Positions 45,766 to 55,182 of a DNA stretch of 64,000 nt are shown piece by piece. Where the stretch lies: positions 40,075-104,074 of the forward strand of contig RPRQ01000006.1 in assembly GCA_003818205.1 (NCBI GenBank), in the 5' to 3' direction. This DNA is from Bacteroidales bacterium. GTDB lineage: Bacteria > Bacteroidota > Bacteroidia > Bacteroidales > Tenuifilaceae. The translations under genes and the position numbers were made by a program. The notes beneath the pieces are model-generated. The model made no database searches. It was given only the letters and a program-made list of their open reading frames with translations, and had not been told where the DNA came from. Positions within the stretch are counted from its first letter, which is position 1; each line of letters starts with the position of its first letter.

Positions 45766-48700
45766 ATGGATTCATTTTTCGGTAAGAGTATCTTATCCAT
45801 ACTCATGCTTTTCATACCTTTTTGTTGCGTGTCACAACTTGATTCAAGGTTGATGCGAAACCCAGATGTTTCTGAAACCGACATTGTTTTCTCTTATGCA
45901 GAAGATTTATGGATAGTTCCAAAAAATGGTGGTGTTGCAAGGCACTTAACTTCCTTTACTGGCGAAGAAACCTGTCCGAAATTTTCTGATGATGGTAGCC
46001 AAATAGCCTATACGGCTAATTACGATAACAATGTCGATGTTTATGTTATGCCAATTCATGGAGGCATACCGAAACGAATTACACACCATCCAGATGCTGA
46101 CTATATGATAGAATGGTTTCCTGATAATAGTTTGCTCTACAAATCGAGAATGGAAAGCCCTAATAATAGAATAAACCAATTCTACAAAGTTAGCAGTTCA
46201 GGTGGATTTCCTGAAAAATTGAATTTAAGAATTGGCGAAGAAGCCTCAATCTCTCCTGATGGGAAATACCTTGCAATAAATATGATGCCCATAGTATATG
46301 GTGGAGCTTGGAAAAGGTATATGGGCGGAGCCGCTTCCGATATTTGGCTATTTAATCTGAAAACGAATGAGTCGGAAAATATTTCCCAATACAAAGGAGG
46401 CGATAAGCATCCAATGTGGGGTAAGCATAATATCTATTTTCTGTCGGATCGAGATTCTAATAGAAGAGCGAATGTTTGGGTGTACAGCATCGCAACAAAA
46501 AGAAATAGGCAGTTAACTTTTTTCACAGAGCATGATGTTAACAGCCCATCAATAGGGCCTAGTGATATTGTATTTGAAAACGGAGGGAAACTCTACTTGC
46601 TGAATTTGAATACTGAGGGTATTATTGAAGTTCCTGTTAGGATTGAATTTAATGATTTGTATCGAAAACCCCATCGCGTTGAGGTTGCAAACCTTATTAG
46701 AAAGTTTAACCTAACACCCACAGGCAAACGGGTTGTTTTTGAGGCACGTGGTGAATTATTTTCGGTTGCGGCCAATGAGGGTGCAATAATAAATCTTACT
46801 AATAGTCCAGGTGTTGCCGAAAGATATCCCGCATGGTCTCCCAATGGAAATCAATTGGCTTATTTTACCGATAAGGCTGGCGAGTACCAGCTGGCGGTAA
46901 GGGATAATAATGGAACGGAGAGAATAGTAACCACGTTCAAAGATGGCTTTAGATTTCAACCTTTCTGGTCGCCCGATAGTCGGAAAATTGTTTTTGCCGA
47001 TAATCGCATGTCGATCAATCTTTTTGATTTAGATAATGGGAGACTAGTTGTTATTGACAGGGATCCTTGGATGGTTTTTCACGATTTAAATACCTTTAAG
47101 GTAAGCTGGTCGCATGATAGCAAATGGGTATGTTGGTCTAAAGGACTTGAGAACAGAAACCATGCAATATTTATTTATAGCCTTGATAGTGGAAAATCTT
47201 ATCAGGTAACATCAGGATTTTGCGATGATCTTGACCCTGTTTTTGATCCCGAGGGAAAGTACTTGTTTTATCTTTCGAAAAGAACTTTCAACTCCTATGA
47301 TTCTGACATTGAACCAACCTGGATTTATGCCAATACAACAAATATTGTTGTAATTCCATTATCCAGCAATACTCTATCACCGCTTGCATCATCAAATGAT
47401 GATGAAAAGATAGAAGAGTTGAAAGATGCTTCAGGTATTGCTCCTTTGAAAATTGATAACGATGGTTTTGAAGAAAGAGCTGTAATTCTGCCACTTACTT
47501 CAGGGAATTACTCAAACCTAACTGCTCGTAAAGGTAAATTGGTATACATGAGGCATCCAGAGACAGGGTCTTTAAAGAATGAAGCCCAGCTATGCTATTA
47601 CAATCTAGATGAAAGAAAGGAAGTACATGTAATAACAGGAGTGAATAGCTATCAAACATCATTCGATGGAGAAAAGATAATTATTCATAATTCTAAAGGG
47701 CAATATGGTGTTATAGCCCTTTCTCCTAATCAGATACTTGAAAAGCCTATTAATACTGAAGCCTTTGAAGTTATGATAGACCCAAAAGAAGAATGGATTC
47801 AAATGTATAATGAGGCATGGAGGTACATGCGCGATTTTTTTTACGATAAAGGTTTGCACGGAGTAAATTGGGAAGAACTTGGAGAAAGGTATAAACAACT
47901 ACTCCCTATGATTGGAAACAGAACGGATTTTTATCATATTCTTACCCAACTCTACGGAGAGGTTGGGGCAGGGCATATTGCCGTAAGGGCTGACAACAAA
48001 CAAAATGCTAATCATGGGAAAATCGGATTGCTGGGAATGGACTTTAGTTTAGAGAATAATACGTATAGGATAAAAAAGATTTTCAATACCGGTTACAAGC
48101 AAGCAAACGTCAAGTCGCCTTTAACTGATCCAGGGTTAAATGTTAAGGAAGGCGACTATATACTGGCAGTAAATGGGCAACCTCTTCAAACTGATAAAGA
48201 TCCTTGGGCTGCTTTCGAAGGATTAGCCAATAAAGTGGTAGTCTTAAGAATCAATAGCATACCTGATTTGAAAGGTAGTCGTGAAATTGTTGTGAAAACA
48301 CTAAGTGATGAGAGTAGGCTAAGAGAACTTGATTGGGTTAGAGAGAATAGAGATAAGGTTTACAAGGCAAGCAATGGAAAGATTGGTTATATCTACGTTA
48401 CCAATACATCAACCATAGGGCAACAGGAGTTGGTTCAGCAGTTTAAGGCTCAATTTCATATGCAAGGACTTATAATTGATGAGCGTTTTAATGCTGGAGG
48501 GGCTCTAGGAGATAGGTTTGTGGAGTTATTAAATCGAAAACTATACGGATATCTAGCCGTTCGGAATGGACAACACTTTCACATGCCCGAAGTGGCGCAC
48601 CCGGGGCCTATGGTGCTTATTACAAATGGTTGGGCAGTTTCAGGTGGTGATGGTTTTCCTTACTTTTTTAAGAAAGCTATTGTGGGACCTGTTATAGGGC

Positions 48701-48981
48701 AAGCAACTATGGGTGCTTTGGTTGGCCCTCACCAGTTTCTACCCTTAATTGACGGAGGTGCTGTATCTGCACCGCCAAGCAGAATATACAACTTGAAGGG
48801 AGAATGGGATGGTGCTCAAACTGGTGTTATTCCAGATATTGAAGTGATAAATGACCCTGGGAGTATGTCCAGAAATATTGACCATCAACTCGATAAGGCA
48901 ATTGAAATTGTACTCGATGAATTGTCCAAAAGATTACCTCGCAAGCCGAAACCCGAACCTTTGAATCATAAATGGTGGTGA
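45766..48981 (+). CDS. Tricorn-like S41 protease with altered active-site residues
   Basis: This 1071-residue protein has a signal peptide (about 1-23). PD40/WD40-like TolB-type repeats form two propellers to about residue 660. A Tricorn core domain, a PDZ-like domain (about 760-830) and the S41 catalytic domain follow. The His of Tricorn's tetrad is kept (H737 in GAGHIAV) and the nucleophile aligns with S959 (AVSGGDGFPY). However, the Ser before His is Gly736, the Asp after the nucleophile is Gly960, and the Glu that in Tricorn lies 58 residues after the nucleophile is Ala1017 (DGAQTGV). Secreted peptide degradation is the expected role, with doubtful catalysis. It is 50 bp after transaldolase. 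Confidence 0.8.
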   Translation: MDSFFGKSILSILMLFIPFCCVSQLDSRLMRNPDVSETDIVFSYAEDLWIVPKNGGVARHLTSFTGEETCPKFSDDGSQIAYTANYDNNVDVYVMPIHGGIPKRITHHPDADYMIEWFPDNSLLYKSRMESPNNRINQFYKVSSSGGFPEKLNLRIGEEASISPDGKYLAINMMPIVYGGAWKRYMGGAASDIWLFNLKTNESENISQYKGGDKHPMWGKHNIYFLSDRDSNRRANVWVYSIATKRNRQLTFFTEHDVNSPSIGPSDIVFENGGKLYLLNLNTEGIIEVPVRIEFNDLYRKPHRVEVANLIRKFNLTPTGKRVVFEARGELFSVAANEGAIINLTNSPGVAERYPAWSPNGNQLAYFTDKAGEYQLAVRDNNGTERIVTTFKDGFRFQPFWSPDSRKIVFADNRMSINLFDLDNGRLVVIDRDPWMVFHDLNTFKVSWSHDSKWVCWSKGLENRNHAIFIYSLDSGKSYQVTSGFCDDLDPVFDPEGKYLFYLSKRTFNSYDSDIEPTWIYANTTNIVVIPLSSNTLSPLASSNDDEKIEELKDASGIAPLKIDNDGFEERAVILPLTSGNYSNLTARKGKLVYMRHPETGSLKNEAQLCYYNLDERKEVHVITGVNSYQTSFDGEKIIIHNSKGQYGVIALSPNQILEKPINTEAFEVMIDPKEEWIQMYNEAWRYMRDFFYDKGLHGVNWEELGERYKQLLPMIGNRTDFYHILTQLYGEVGAGHIAVRADNKQNANHGKIGLLGMDFSLENNTYRIKKIFNTGYKQANVKSPLTDPGLNVKEGDYILAVNGQPLQTDKDPWAAFEGLANKVVVLRINSIPDLKGSREIVVKTLSDESRLRELDWVRENRDKVYKASNGKIGYIYVTNTSTIGQQELVQQFKAQFHMQGLIIDERFNAGGALGDRFVELLNRKLYGYLAVRNGQHFHMPEVAHPGPMVLITNGWAVSGGDGFPYFFKKAIVGPVIGQATMGALVGPHQFLPLIDGGAVSAPPSRIYNLKGEWDGAQTGVIPDIEVINDPGSMSRNIDHQLDKAIEIVLDELSKRLPRKPKPEPLNHKWW

Positions 48982-49007
48982 GTTATAGATAACCTAATTG
49001 TGACGAT

Positions 49008-52000
49008 ATGTTAAGAATTTATAGAGTTATTGTTGTTGTTTGTTATAGCAGTTTAACGTTATGTTTTACTTATGCTAACACTACGGAAAAACCAAAAAAA
49101 GTTGAAGTTGGCAACAAAACAGTACCCATAGAAAATGAAGTCTTTCAGGCTCTTGTTTGGAGAAACATTGGTCCATACCGTGGTGGCAGAGTAACCGCAG
49201 TGGCTGGTCATAAAGATCAACTTTTCACATACTACATGGGAACTACAGGAGGGGGCGTTTGGAAAACAAATGATGCGGGTAATACATGGAGAAACATTTC
49301 AGATGGATTTTTCACTTCAAGTTCGGTTGGTGCAATTTCAGTATCAGTCAGCGACCCTAATGTTATCTATGTTGGTATGGGAGAGTCACCTGTTAGGGGG
49401 GTGAAATCTTCGCATGGTGATGGGATATATAAGTCGGTAGATGCAGGTAGAACATGGAAACACCTGGGTCTTCAATTAACACGACATATAGCAAAAATTT
49501 GCATCCATCCCAGGAACCCCAATATAGTTTATGTGGCGGCTCAAGGAACCCCCTTTGGAAAAACAAATGAACGGGGTGTTTATAAATCAATTGATGGTGG
49601 TGAAACCTGGAAAATAGTTCTTTTCATAAACCAAACTACAGGGGCTAATGATATCTGTATTGACGATAATAACCCCGATGTCCTTTATGTTGCCATGTGG
49701 GATCACTACCGATATCCTTGGCAAATTCGAAGCGGGGGAGTTGGAAGTTCAATCCATAAAACTGCTGATGGTGGAAAAACATGGAGCAAACTCGTGAACG
49801 GTTTTCCAAGTGATATAGGTAAGATTGGAATTGCCGTTTCACCTGCCAATTCAGATAGAGTATTTGCAATTGTTGAATCCGAAAAAGGTGGATTGTACCG
49901 CTCAGACAATGGTGGAAAGAACTGGTTGTTGTTAAACCAAGAACGGATTATTAGAACCCGTTCTTGGTATTATATGCACATTTTTGCAGATCCGCAGGAT
50001 GATGAAACAGTATATGTGCTCAATGCACCTTTGATGAAATCTACTGATGGAGGAAGAACATTCACACGCATTAGAACACCGCATATCGACAACCATGACT
50101 TATGGATAAATCCACTGAATAACAAAGTAATGATAGAAGGTAATGATGGTGGGGCTAACATAAGTTTCAATGGTGGGGCAACATGGAGTACCCAAATGAA
50201 TCAAGCTACAGGGCAATTTTATCGGGTCAATACTGATAATCAATTTTTATACAGGGTTTATGGTGGTTTACAGGACCATAGTACAGTAGCGATCCTGAGT
50301 AAAACTCGCCATGATGGTATTGGCAGGAAAGATTGGTTTTCGTGTGGAGGAGCAGAAAACTCGAGTATTGCCTTCGATCCTAATGACCCAAACCTGATCT
50401 ATGCAACTGGAGGGCGACAAACTGAATACGATGTTAAGAATGAAACGATTAGGAACATAGGTGTTTATCCTAACTTCGATTTAGCAATTAATGGGGAACA
50501 TTTAAAGTATCGTTTTGATTGGAACACGCCAATCCTGCTTTCGAGGCACAACAACCAGGTGCTATACACTGCAGCTCAAATGGTGTTGAAATCACCCAAT
50601 AGAGGAAAGGATTGGATAGAAATAAGTACTGATTTAACATTGAATCAGAAGGATAAACAGGGATTTGGGGGAGTACCGTTCACCAACGAGGGTGCAGGCG
50701 GCGAGCTATACAATACCATTTCGTACCTTACGGAATGTCCACACAATAAGGGTACGCTTTGGGTCGGCACTAATGATGGTTTGGTGCACGTTACCCACGA
50801 TGATGGGGCAACGTGGAGTAATGCAACACCAGCAGGTTTAGGCGAGGCAATTATCAACTCAATTGAAGTATCACCCCACGATCCTAATACTGTCTATTTA
50901 TCAATTCTCAAACATAAATTCAATGACCTTAAACCATACATTTATAAGTCGGTTGATGGAGGTAAATCCTGGGAAAATGCTACTAATGGCATAAAAAGTG
51001 AGGATTATGTGAGGGTTGTAAGGGAAGATCCTATAAGGAAGGGGTTGCTTTTCGCAGGCACTTTCTCAGGTGTTTATATCTCTTTCAACGGTGGGGATCA
51101 ATGGAAATTTCTTGACCTAAATTTACCTGTTGTTCCAATCACCGATTTAAAAATCCAGAATAACGATTTGGTTGCAGCCACAGAGGGGCGAGCGTTTTGG
51201 ATTCTCGATGATTATTCGCCCTTACGCGAATTAGTAAAATCTGGTTATGGTACGAAATCATACCTATACAAACCTTCTGAAGCCTATTTATTATCATTAA
51301 AGGACGAAGGGGAAGAGATTACTGCTCCTAACCCTCCATACGGCGCACTGATTTATTTCAATTTGAACCCTGGGTTAAATATTGATACGTGTAACGCTCA
51401 AATTTTAGTCTTAAATTCAAATAATCAGATTATCAATCGGATTACTCTCGATAAATCGAAATTAAGAAAGGGTTTAAATCGATCAGTATGGAATCTTCGT
51501 ATGGAGGAAAGAAAAGTTAAAAGTGGGTATTTCTACTACCCAGGTTATCAGGGTATAGCTGTTACACCTGGGGTTTATTCAGTAAAACTAATCATTAATA
51601 ATGATGAATTCGTCCAATCATTGATGGTAAACCCCGATCCCCAATTCACGCCAACCGATTGCTATTCAAAGCAAAGAGAGGTATTAGAGAAAGCATTTTC
51701 GAGTTTGAATGAGATGCACTCCCTGCTCAATGTAGCGCAGGATATACGTGTTCAACTCACCGACTTCATAAAAAGAAATGAAAATAACTTAACATTAGCT
51801 GAGCTAATCAATAGCATAAAAACTATCAGTAGCAGGATAGACTCTATAGAATGCAAAATCACTCAACCAAAACAGACAACAATTCAGGATGTGATTAACT
51901 ACCGAAGCCAGATTGACACTCAATTTGGTTACCTAATTGAGCAAATAGATGAGGCTGGGATGAATATCGTATATGGTGCAGAGAGAAAGCTGCAAGAATT

Positions 52001-52130
52001 GGAAGGCGATTGGAACTGCATTAAGAAAAGTTTGATGGAAATTATTGATAAAGATATTCCTAGATTGAATAGTTCTATTAATGAGTTAGAGGTGCCATTT
52101 ATTGTAGTAAAGCAAGATTTGACTAACTGA
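49008..52130 (+). CDS. Secreted BNR/VPS10-like propeller protein
   Basis: This 1040-residue protein has a signal peptide (to about residue 24). Many BNR/Asp-box units (S-D-G-G-K-T-W pattern, such as TNDAGNTWRNISDG, SVDAGRTWKHLG, SVDGGKSWENATNG) make two propellers to about residue 730. The C-terminal 250 residues are mixed alpha/beta with a charged helical end. This family is often annotated as glycosyl hydrolase or sortilin-like, but the Asp boxes alone do not show a catalytic site. It lies 26 bp after the Tricorn-like gene, a pairing seen in other Bacteroidota, and may be a secreted peptide-processing partner. Confidence 0.75.
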   Translation: MLRIYRVIVVVCYSSLTLCFTYANTTEKPKKVEVGNKTVPIENEVFQALVWRNIGPYRGGRVTAVAGHKDQLFTYYMGTTGGGVWKTNDAGNTWRNISDGFFTSSSVGAISVSVSDPNVIYVGMGESPVRGVKSSHGDGIYKSVDAGRTWKHLGLQLTRHIAKICIHPRNPNIVYVAAQGTPFGKTNERGVYKSIDGGETWKIVLFINQTTGANDICIDDNNPDVLYVAMWDHYRYPWQIRSGGVGSSIHKTADGGKTWSKLVNGFPSDIGKIGIAVSPANSDRVFAIVESEKGGLYRSDNGGKNWLLLNQERIIRTRSWYYMHIFADPQDDETVYVLNAPLMKSTDGGRTFTRIRTPHIDNHDLWINPLNNKVMIEGNDGGANISFNGGATWSTQMNQATGQFYRVNTDNQFLYRVYGGLQDHSTVAILSKTRHDGIGRKDWFSCGGAENSSIAFDPNDPNLIYATGGRQTEYDVKNETIRNIGVYPNFDLAINGEHLKYRFDWNTPILLSRHNNQVLYTAAQMVLKSPNRGKDWIEISTDLTLNQKDKQGFGGVPFTNEGAGGELYNTISYLTECPHNKGTLWVGTNDGLVHVTHDDGATWSNATPAGLGEAIINSIEVSPHDPNTVYLSILKHKFNDLKPYIYKSVDGGKSWENATNGIKSEDYVRVVREDPIRKGLLFAGTFSGVYISFNGGDQWKFLDLNLPVVPITDLKIQNNDLVAATEGRAFWILDDYSPLRELVKSGYGTKSYLYKPSEAYLLSLKDEGEEITAPNPPYGALIYFNLNPGLNIDTCNAQILVLNSNNQIINRITLDKSKLRKGLNRSVWNLRMEERKVKSGYFYYPGYQGIAVTPGVYSVKLIINNDEFVQSLMVNPDPQFTPTDCYSKQREVLEKAFSSLNEMHSLLNVAQDIRVQLTDFIKRNENNLTLAELINSIKTISSRIDSIECKITQPKQTTIQDVINYRSQIDTQFGYLIEQIDEAGMNIVYGAERKLQELEGDWNCIKKSLMEIIDKDIPRLNSSINELEVPFIVVKQDLTN

Positions 52131-52146
52131 TTTTAACAAAAATAAT

Positions 52147-54180
52147 ATGGACATTGTAAATAAAGCAGCAAACAATATTCGAATACTCTCAGCTGCAATG
52201 GTAGAAAAGGCAAAATCGGGTCATCCCGGTGGCGCAATGGGTGGTGCAGATTTTATGAATATCCTGTTTGCCGAATTTCTTGAATTTGATCCAGATGACC
52301 CTTTTTGGAACTTTCGCGATAGATTTTTCTTGGATCCAGGCCACATGTCACCCCTATTATATTCGACTTTATTCCTTTGTGAAAAGTATACTCTGGATGA
52401 TTTGAAGAGCTTCCGCCAATGGGGAAGTCCAACACCTGGCCATCCTGAACTTGATGTTAAACGAGGAGTTGAGAATACCTCTGGTCCATTAGGTCAAGGC
52501 CATACAATGGCTGTTGGAGCTGCAATTGCAGAGAGATTTCTAGCCCATCGATTTGGGGAATGGCTATCGCACAAAACGTATGCGTATATCTCTGATGGGG
52601 GTATTCAGGAGGAGATTTCTCAAGGGGCAGGCAGAATTGCTGGATACCTAGGCCTATCCAATTTAATTATGTTTTACGATGCTAACGAGATTCAACTTTC
52701 AACTGAAGTTAAGGATGTAACTATCGAGAATACCGCACAAAAGTATGAGTCGTGGGGGTGGAGGGTTTATACAATTAATGGGCATGACCCAAATCAAATT
52801 CGAAACACTCTTAAAATAGCTGTCAGTGAGAAAGATAAACCAGTTTTAATCATTGGTAATACGATCATGGGTAAAGGAGCTGTTGATAGCAATGGGCTTT
52901 GTTTTGAAAAGAACTGTTCTACACATGGTCAACCACTTTCCCAGTCTGGCGCTTCATTTGAAAGAACAATCGAAAACTTGGGAGGCGATCCTGAAAAACC
53001 GTTCGAAGTGTTTTCTGATGTTAAAAAGTACTATCAGGAAATGATTAATAGTAAAAGACTTTTAGTAAAATCAAAACGAAAAGTTCAATGGAATTGGATG
53101 CAACGAAATGAAGAACTTTCGAGCAAACTAAAAGATTTTTTAGCAAAAGAAAAACCAGTAATTGATTACCCTAAAATCACCCAAAGCCCCAATTCTTCAA
53201 CTAGAATTGCATCAAGCGTAATTCTCTCTGAGTTTGCAGGTAAGTTTGGAAATATGATAATAATGTCAGCCGATTTGGCTAACAGCGATAAAACTGATGG
53301 ATTCCTGTCAAAAACAAAGGCTTTTAAATATCAAGATTTTAGCGGCGCATTCTTACATGTCGGTGTAAGTGAGTTAACCATGGCAGCATTAGCAAATGGG
53401 ATGGCGCTACATGGAAGTGTAATACCTGTTTGTGGAACCTTTTTTGTTTTTTCTGATTACATGAAACCTGCAATCCGTTTAACAGCACTAATGGAATTGC
53501 CAGTTGTTTTTATTTGGACTCACGATAGTTTCAGGGTTGGTGAGGATGGCCCAACCCATCAACCTGTTGAACATGAAGCTCAAATCAGATTGATGGAAAG
53601 CTTAAAGAACCATTCTGGAAATAGGAGCATGTTAGTCCTTCGGCCTTCAGATGCCGATGAGACCACAGTAGCTTGGATGATGGCTTTAAACAATATAGTA
53701 TCTCCAACAGCATTAATCCTTTCAAGGCAAAACATTAAATCGCTCCCGTTTGAAGGGTATAAATCAAGGTACGAGGCCTCTTTGAAATCCATTAGCGGAG
53801 CATACATTGTAAAGGATTGCCTAAAAATACCCGACATTATTCTACTTGGAAATGGCTCAGAAGTAGCAACTCTAATTGAAGTAGCTTCACTTCTTGAGGA
53901 AAGAAAAAAAAATAATGTAAGGGTTGTAAGTGTAATTTCTCCTTCACTTTTCCTTGATAGCAGTCTAGATTATCGAAACGCTGTACTTATACCAGGTGTA
54001 AAAATCTTCGGTTTAACATCCGGGCTGCCAAATTCGCTTAGAGATATTGTTCCAACTAATGGATTTATTCAAGGTCTTGACCATTTTGGGTATAGTGCAC
54101 CTGCTGAATGTCTAAATGAGCAATTCGGTTTTACACCTGAAAGAGTCTTTTCACTAATTGTTGAAAAGCAGCTGATTTGA
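52147..54180 (+). CDS. tkt: Transketolase
   Basis: This 677-residue, single-chain enzyme has KAKSGHPGGAMGGADF and LDPGHMSPLLYS (thiamine-diphosphate site), GPLGQGHTMAVG and DGGIQEEISQGA (the GDG-type ThDP/Mg motif variant, as in Bacteroidales homologs). The pyrimidine domain has HVGVSELTMAALANGMA with the catalytic Glu, and THDSFRVGEDGPTHQPVEH. It moves two-carbon units in the pentose-phosphate pathway. It is 17 bp after the BNR gene, in the same orientation as the transaldolase and epimerase genes, but a 270-bp gap follows it. Confidence 0.92.
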   Translation: MDIVNKAANNIRILSAAMVEKAKSGHPGGAMGGADFMNILFAEFLEFDPDDPFWNFRDRFFLDPGHMSPLLYSTLFLCEKYTLDDLKSFRQWGSPTPGHPELDVKRGVENTSGPLGQGHTMAVGAAIAERFLAHRFGEWLSHKTYAYISDGGIQEEISQGAGRIAGYLGLSNLIMFYDANEIQLSTEVKDVTIENTAQKYESWGWRVYTINGHDPNQIRNTLKIAVSEKDKPVLIIGNTIMGKGAVDSNGLCFEKNCSTHGQPLSQSGASFERTIENLGGDPEKPFEVFSDVKKYYQEMINSKRLLVKSKRKVQWNWMQRNEELSSKLKDFLAKEKPVIDYPKITQSPNSSTRIASSVILSEFAGKFGNMIIMSADLANSDKTDGFLSKTKAFKYQDFSGAFLHVGVSELTMAALANGMALHGSVIPVCGTFFVFSDYMKPAIRLTALMELPVVFIWTHDSFRVGEDGPTHQPVEHEAQIRLMESLKNHSGNRSMLVLRPSDADETTVAWMMALNNIVSPTALILSRQNIKSLPFEGYKSRYEASLKSISGAYIVKDCLKIPDIILLGNGSEVATLIEVASLLEERKKNNVRVVSVISPSLFLDSSLDYRNAVLIPGVKIFGLTSGLPNSLRDIVPTNGFIQGLDHFGYSAPAECLNEQFGFTPERVFSLIVEKQLI

Positions 54181-54279
54181 TAAAAATCTATGATCCAATA
54201 GTGCTATGTATTTTATTCAGCAATTGATTAAAAACTATTATGTAGATATTTATTTTAAGATTCAAACAAGTTTTTTTAT

Positions 54280-54299
54280 ATGTCATCGATTGTCATATC
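54280..54299 (+). promoter_or_regulatory. 20-bp direct-repeat motif upstream of the epimerase/PTS genes
   Basis: ATGTCATCGATTGTCATATC is the 19/20 match of 36304-36323 and has the same two TGTCAT halves 10 bp apart. It lies 151 bp before the start at 54451, in the only sizeable gap of the right-hand gene set, so it could be the operator of a promoter there. Confidence 0.5.
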
Positions 54300-54450
54300 G
54301 AGTTAAACCTTGATTGATTCTACAAAAGATACTTTTGACACGAAAGAATAGGCTGGGACGACTAAAACTGATAAACACTAATACTTGTTCTACGTAATAT
54401 TAGAAAATGACACAAAGAAATTTACTAAATATTAATTTAAACCTAAGACA

Positions 54451-55164
54451 ATGAAAAAAATAAAAATTGCAGCAGGTCTGGCACATGTCGATTATGGTCA
54501 TATTGCTGATATAGTAAAAGAGGCAACTGATGCAGGGGCTGATTACATCCATTCGGATGCTGCGGATATGAAAGATCTGAAAAACTTACAGCTAATGGGA
54601 GGACATCAGATCATTGCAGGCATTAGACCTTACACTAATAAACCGATAGAATGTCATCTTTATACAGAAGATTTAGACAGATTGTTTATCGAAAAAATTG
54701 CTGAAGTAGGTACTAACATGCTAATAATACCCGCTGAGCACTTTATCGGCTCACAGCTAGCATACATAGTTCATTACTGTCGCGAATTCAAGATTAAAAT
54801 TGGATTAATGATCGGTTTTTACACACCCCTCTCATTTGTTGAAGAGGCCATCTATGATATTGATCGCCTACATATTATTGTTCATGGCTTAGATGATACC
54901 GATGGTAAAGAAAATTGGGGTTGGAGAAAAACATCGTTAGATTTAGTAAGGCGAGCAAGAAAACTCATCGATGAAAAGAATCCACGTTGTGAACTAGCCA
55001 TTGATGGAGGAATCCGTGCAAATAACCTTGACCCTCTAATTGAGTGTAATCCAGATGTAGTAATTGTTTCATCAGCTGTATTTAAGCATCCCGAAGGAAT
55101 AACAAAAGGTGTTCAAACCGTTCGTAAAGCTATTGATGAAGCAGCAATAAAATATAAACTTTAA
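54451..55164 (+). CDS. Divergent ribulose-phosphate 3-epimerase-like sugar-phosphate epimerase
   Basis: This 237-residue TIM-barrel protein has the four metal-binding residues of Rpe in order: H34 and D36 (DYIHSDAAD), H69 (IECHLYTED) and D185 (LAIDGGIRAN). The phosphate-binding GGI and the late SSAVFKHPEG strand also fit Rpe. The Rpe substrate loop VNPGFGGQ is replaced by VHGLDDTDGKENWGW, and the first strand is IAAGLAHVDYGH rather than the usual APSILSAD. The active-site loop is thus unlike true Rpe, so another sugar phosphate (for example a hexulose or modified pentulose) may be the substrate. It is 19 bp before the tryptophanase gene. Confidence 0.7.
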   Translation: MKKIKIAAGLAHVDYGHIADIVKEATDAGADYIHSDAADMKDLKNLQLMGGHQIIAGIRPYTNKPIECHLYTEDLDRLFIEKIAEVGTNMLIIPAEHFIGSQLAYIVHYCREFKIKIGLMIGFYTPLSFVEEAIYDIDRLHIIVHGLDDTDGKENWGWRKTSLDLVRRARKLIDEKNPRCELAIDGGIRANNLDPLIECNPDVVIVSSAVFKHPEGITKGVQTVRKAIDEAAIKYKL

Positions 55165-55182
55165 TACTAAGCATTTAAAAAT

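Noticed and set aside
49008..52130. BNR protein as a glycoside hydrolase
   Set aside because: Asp boxes are structural; no catalytic acid/base pair could be placed, so the usual automatic name was not adopted.
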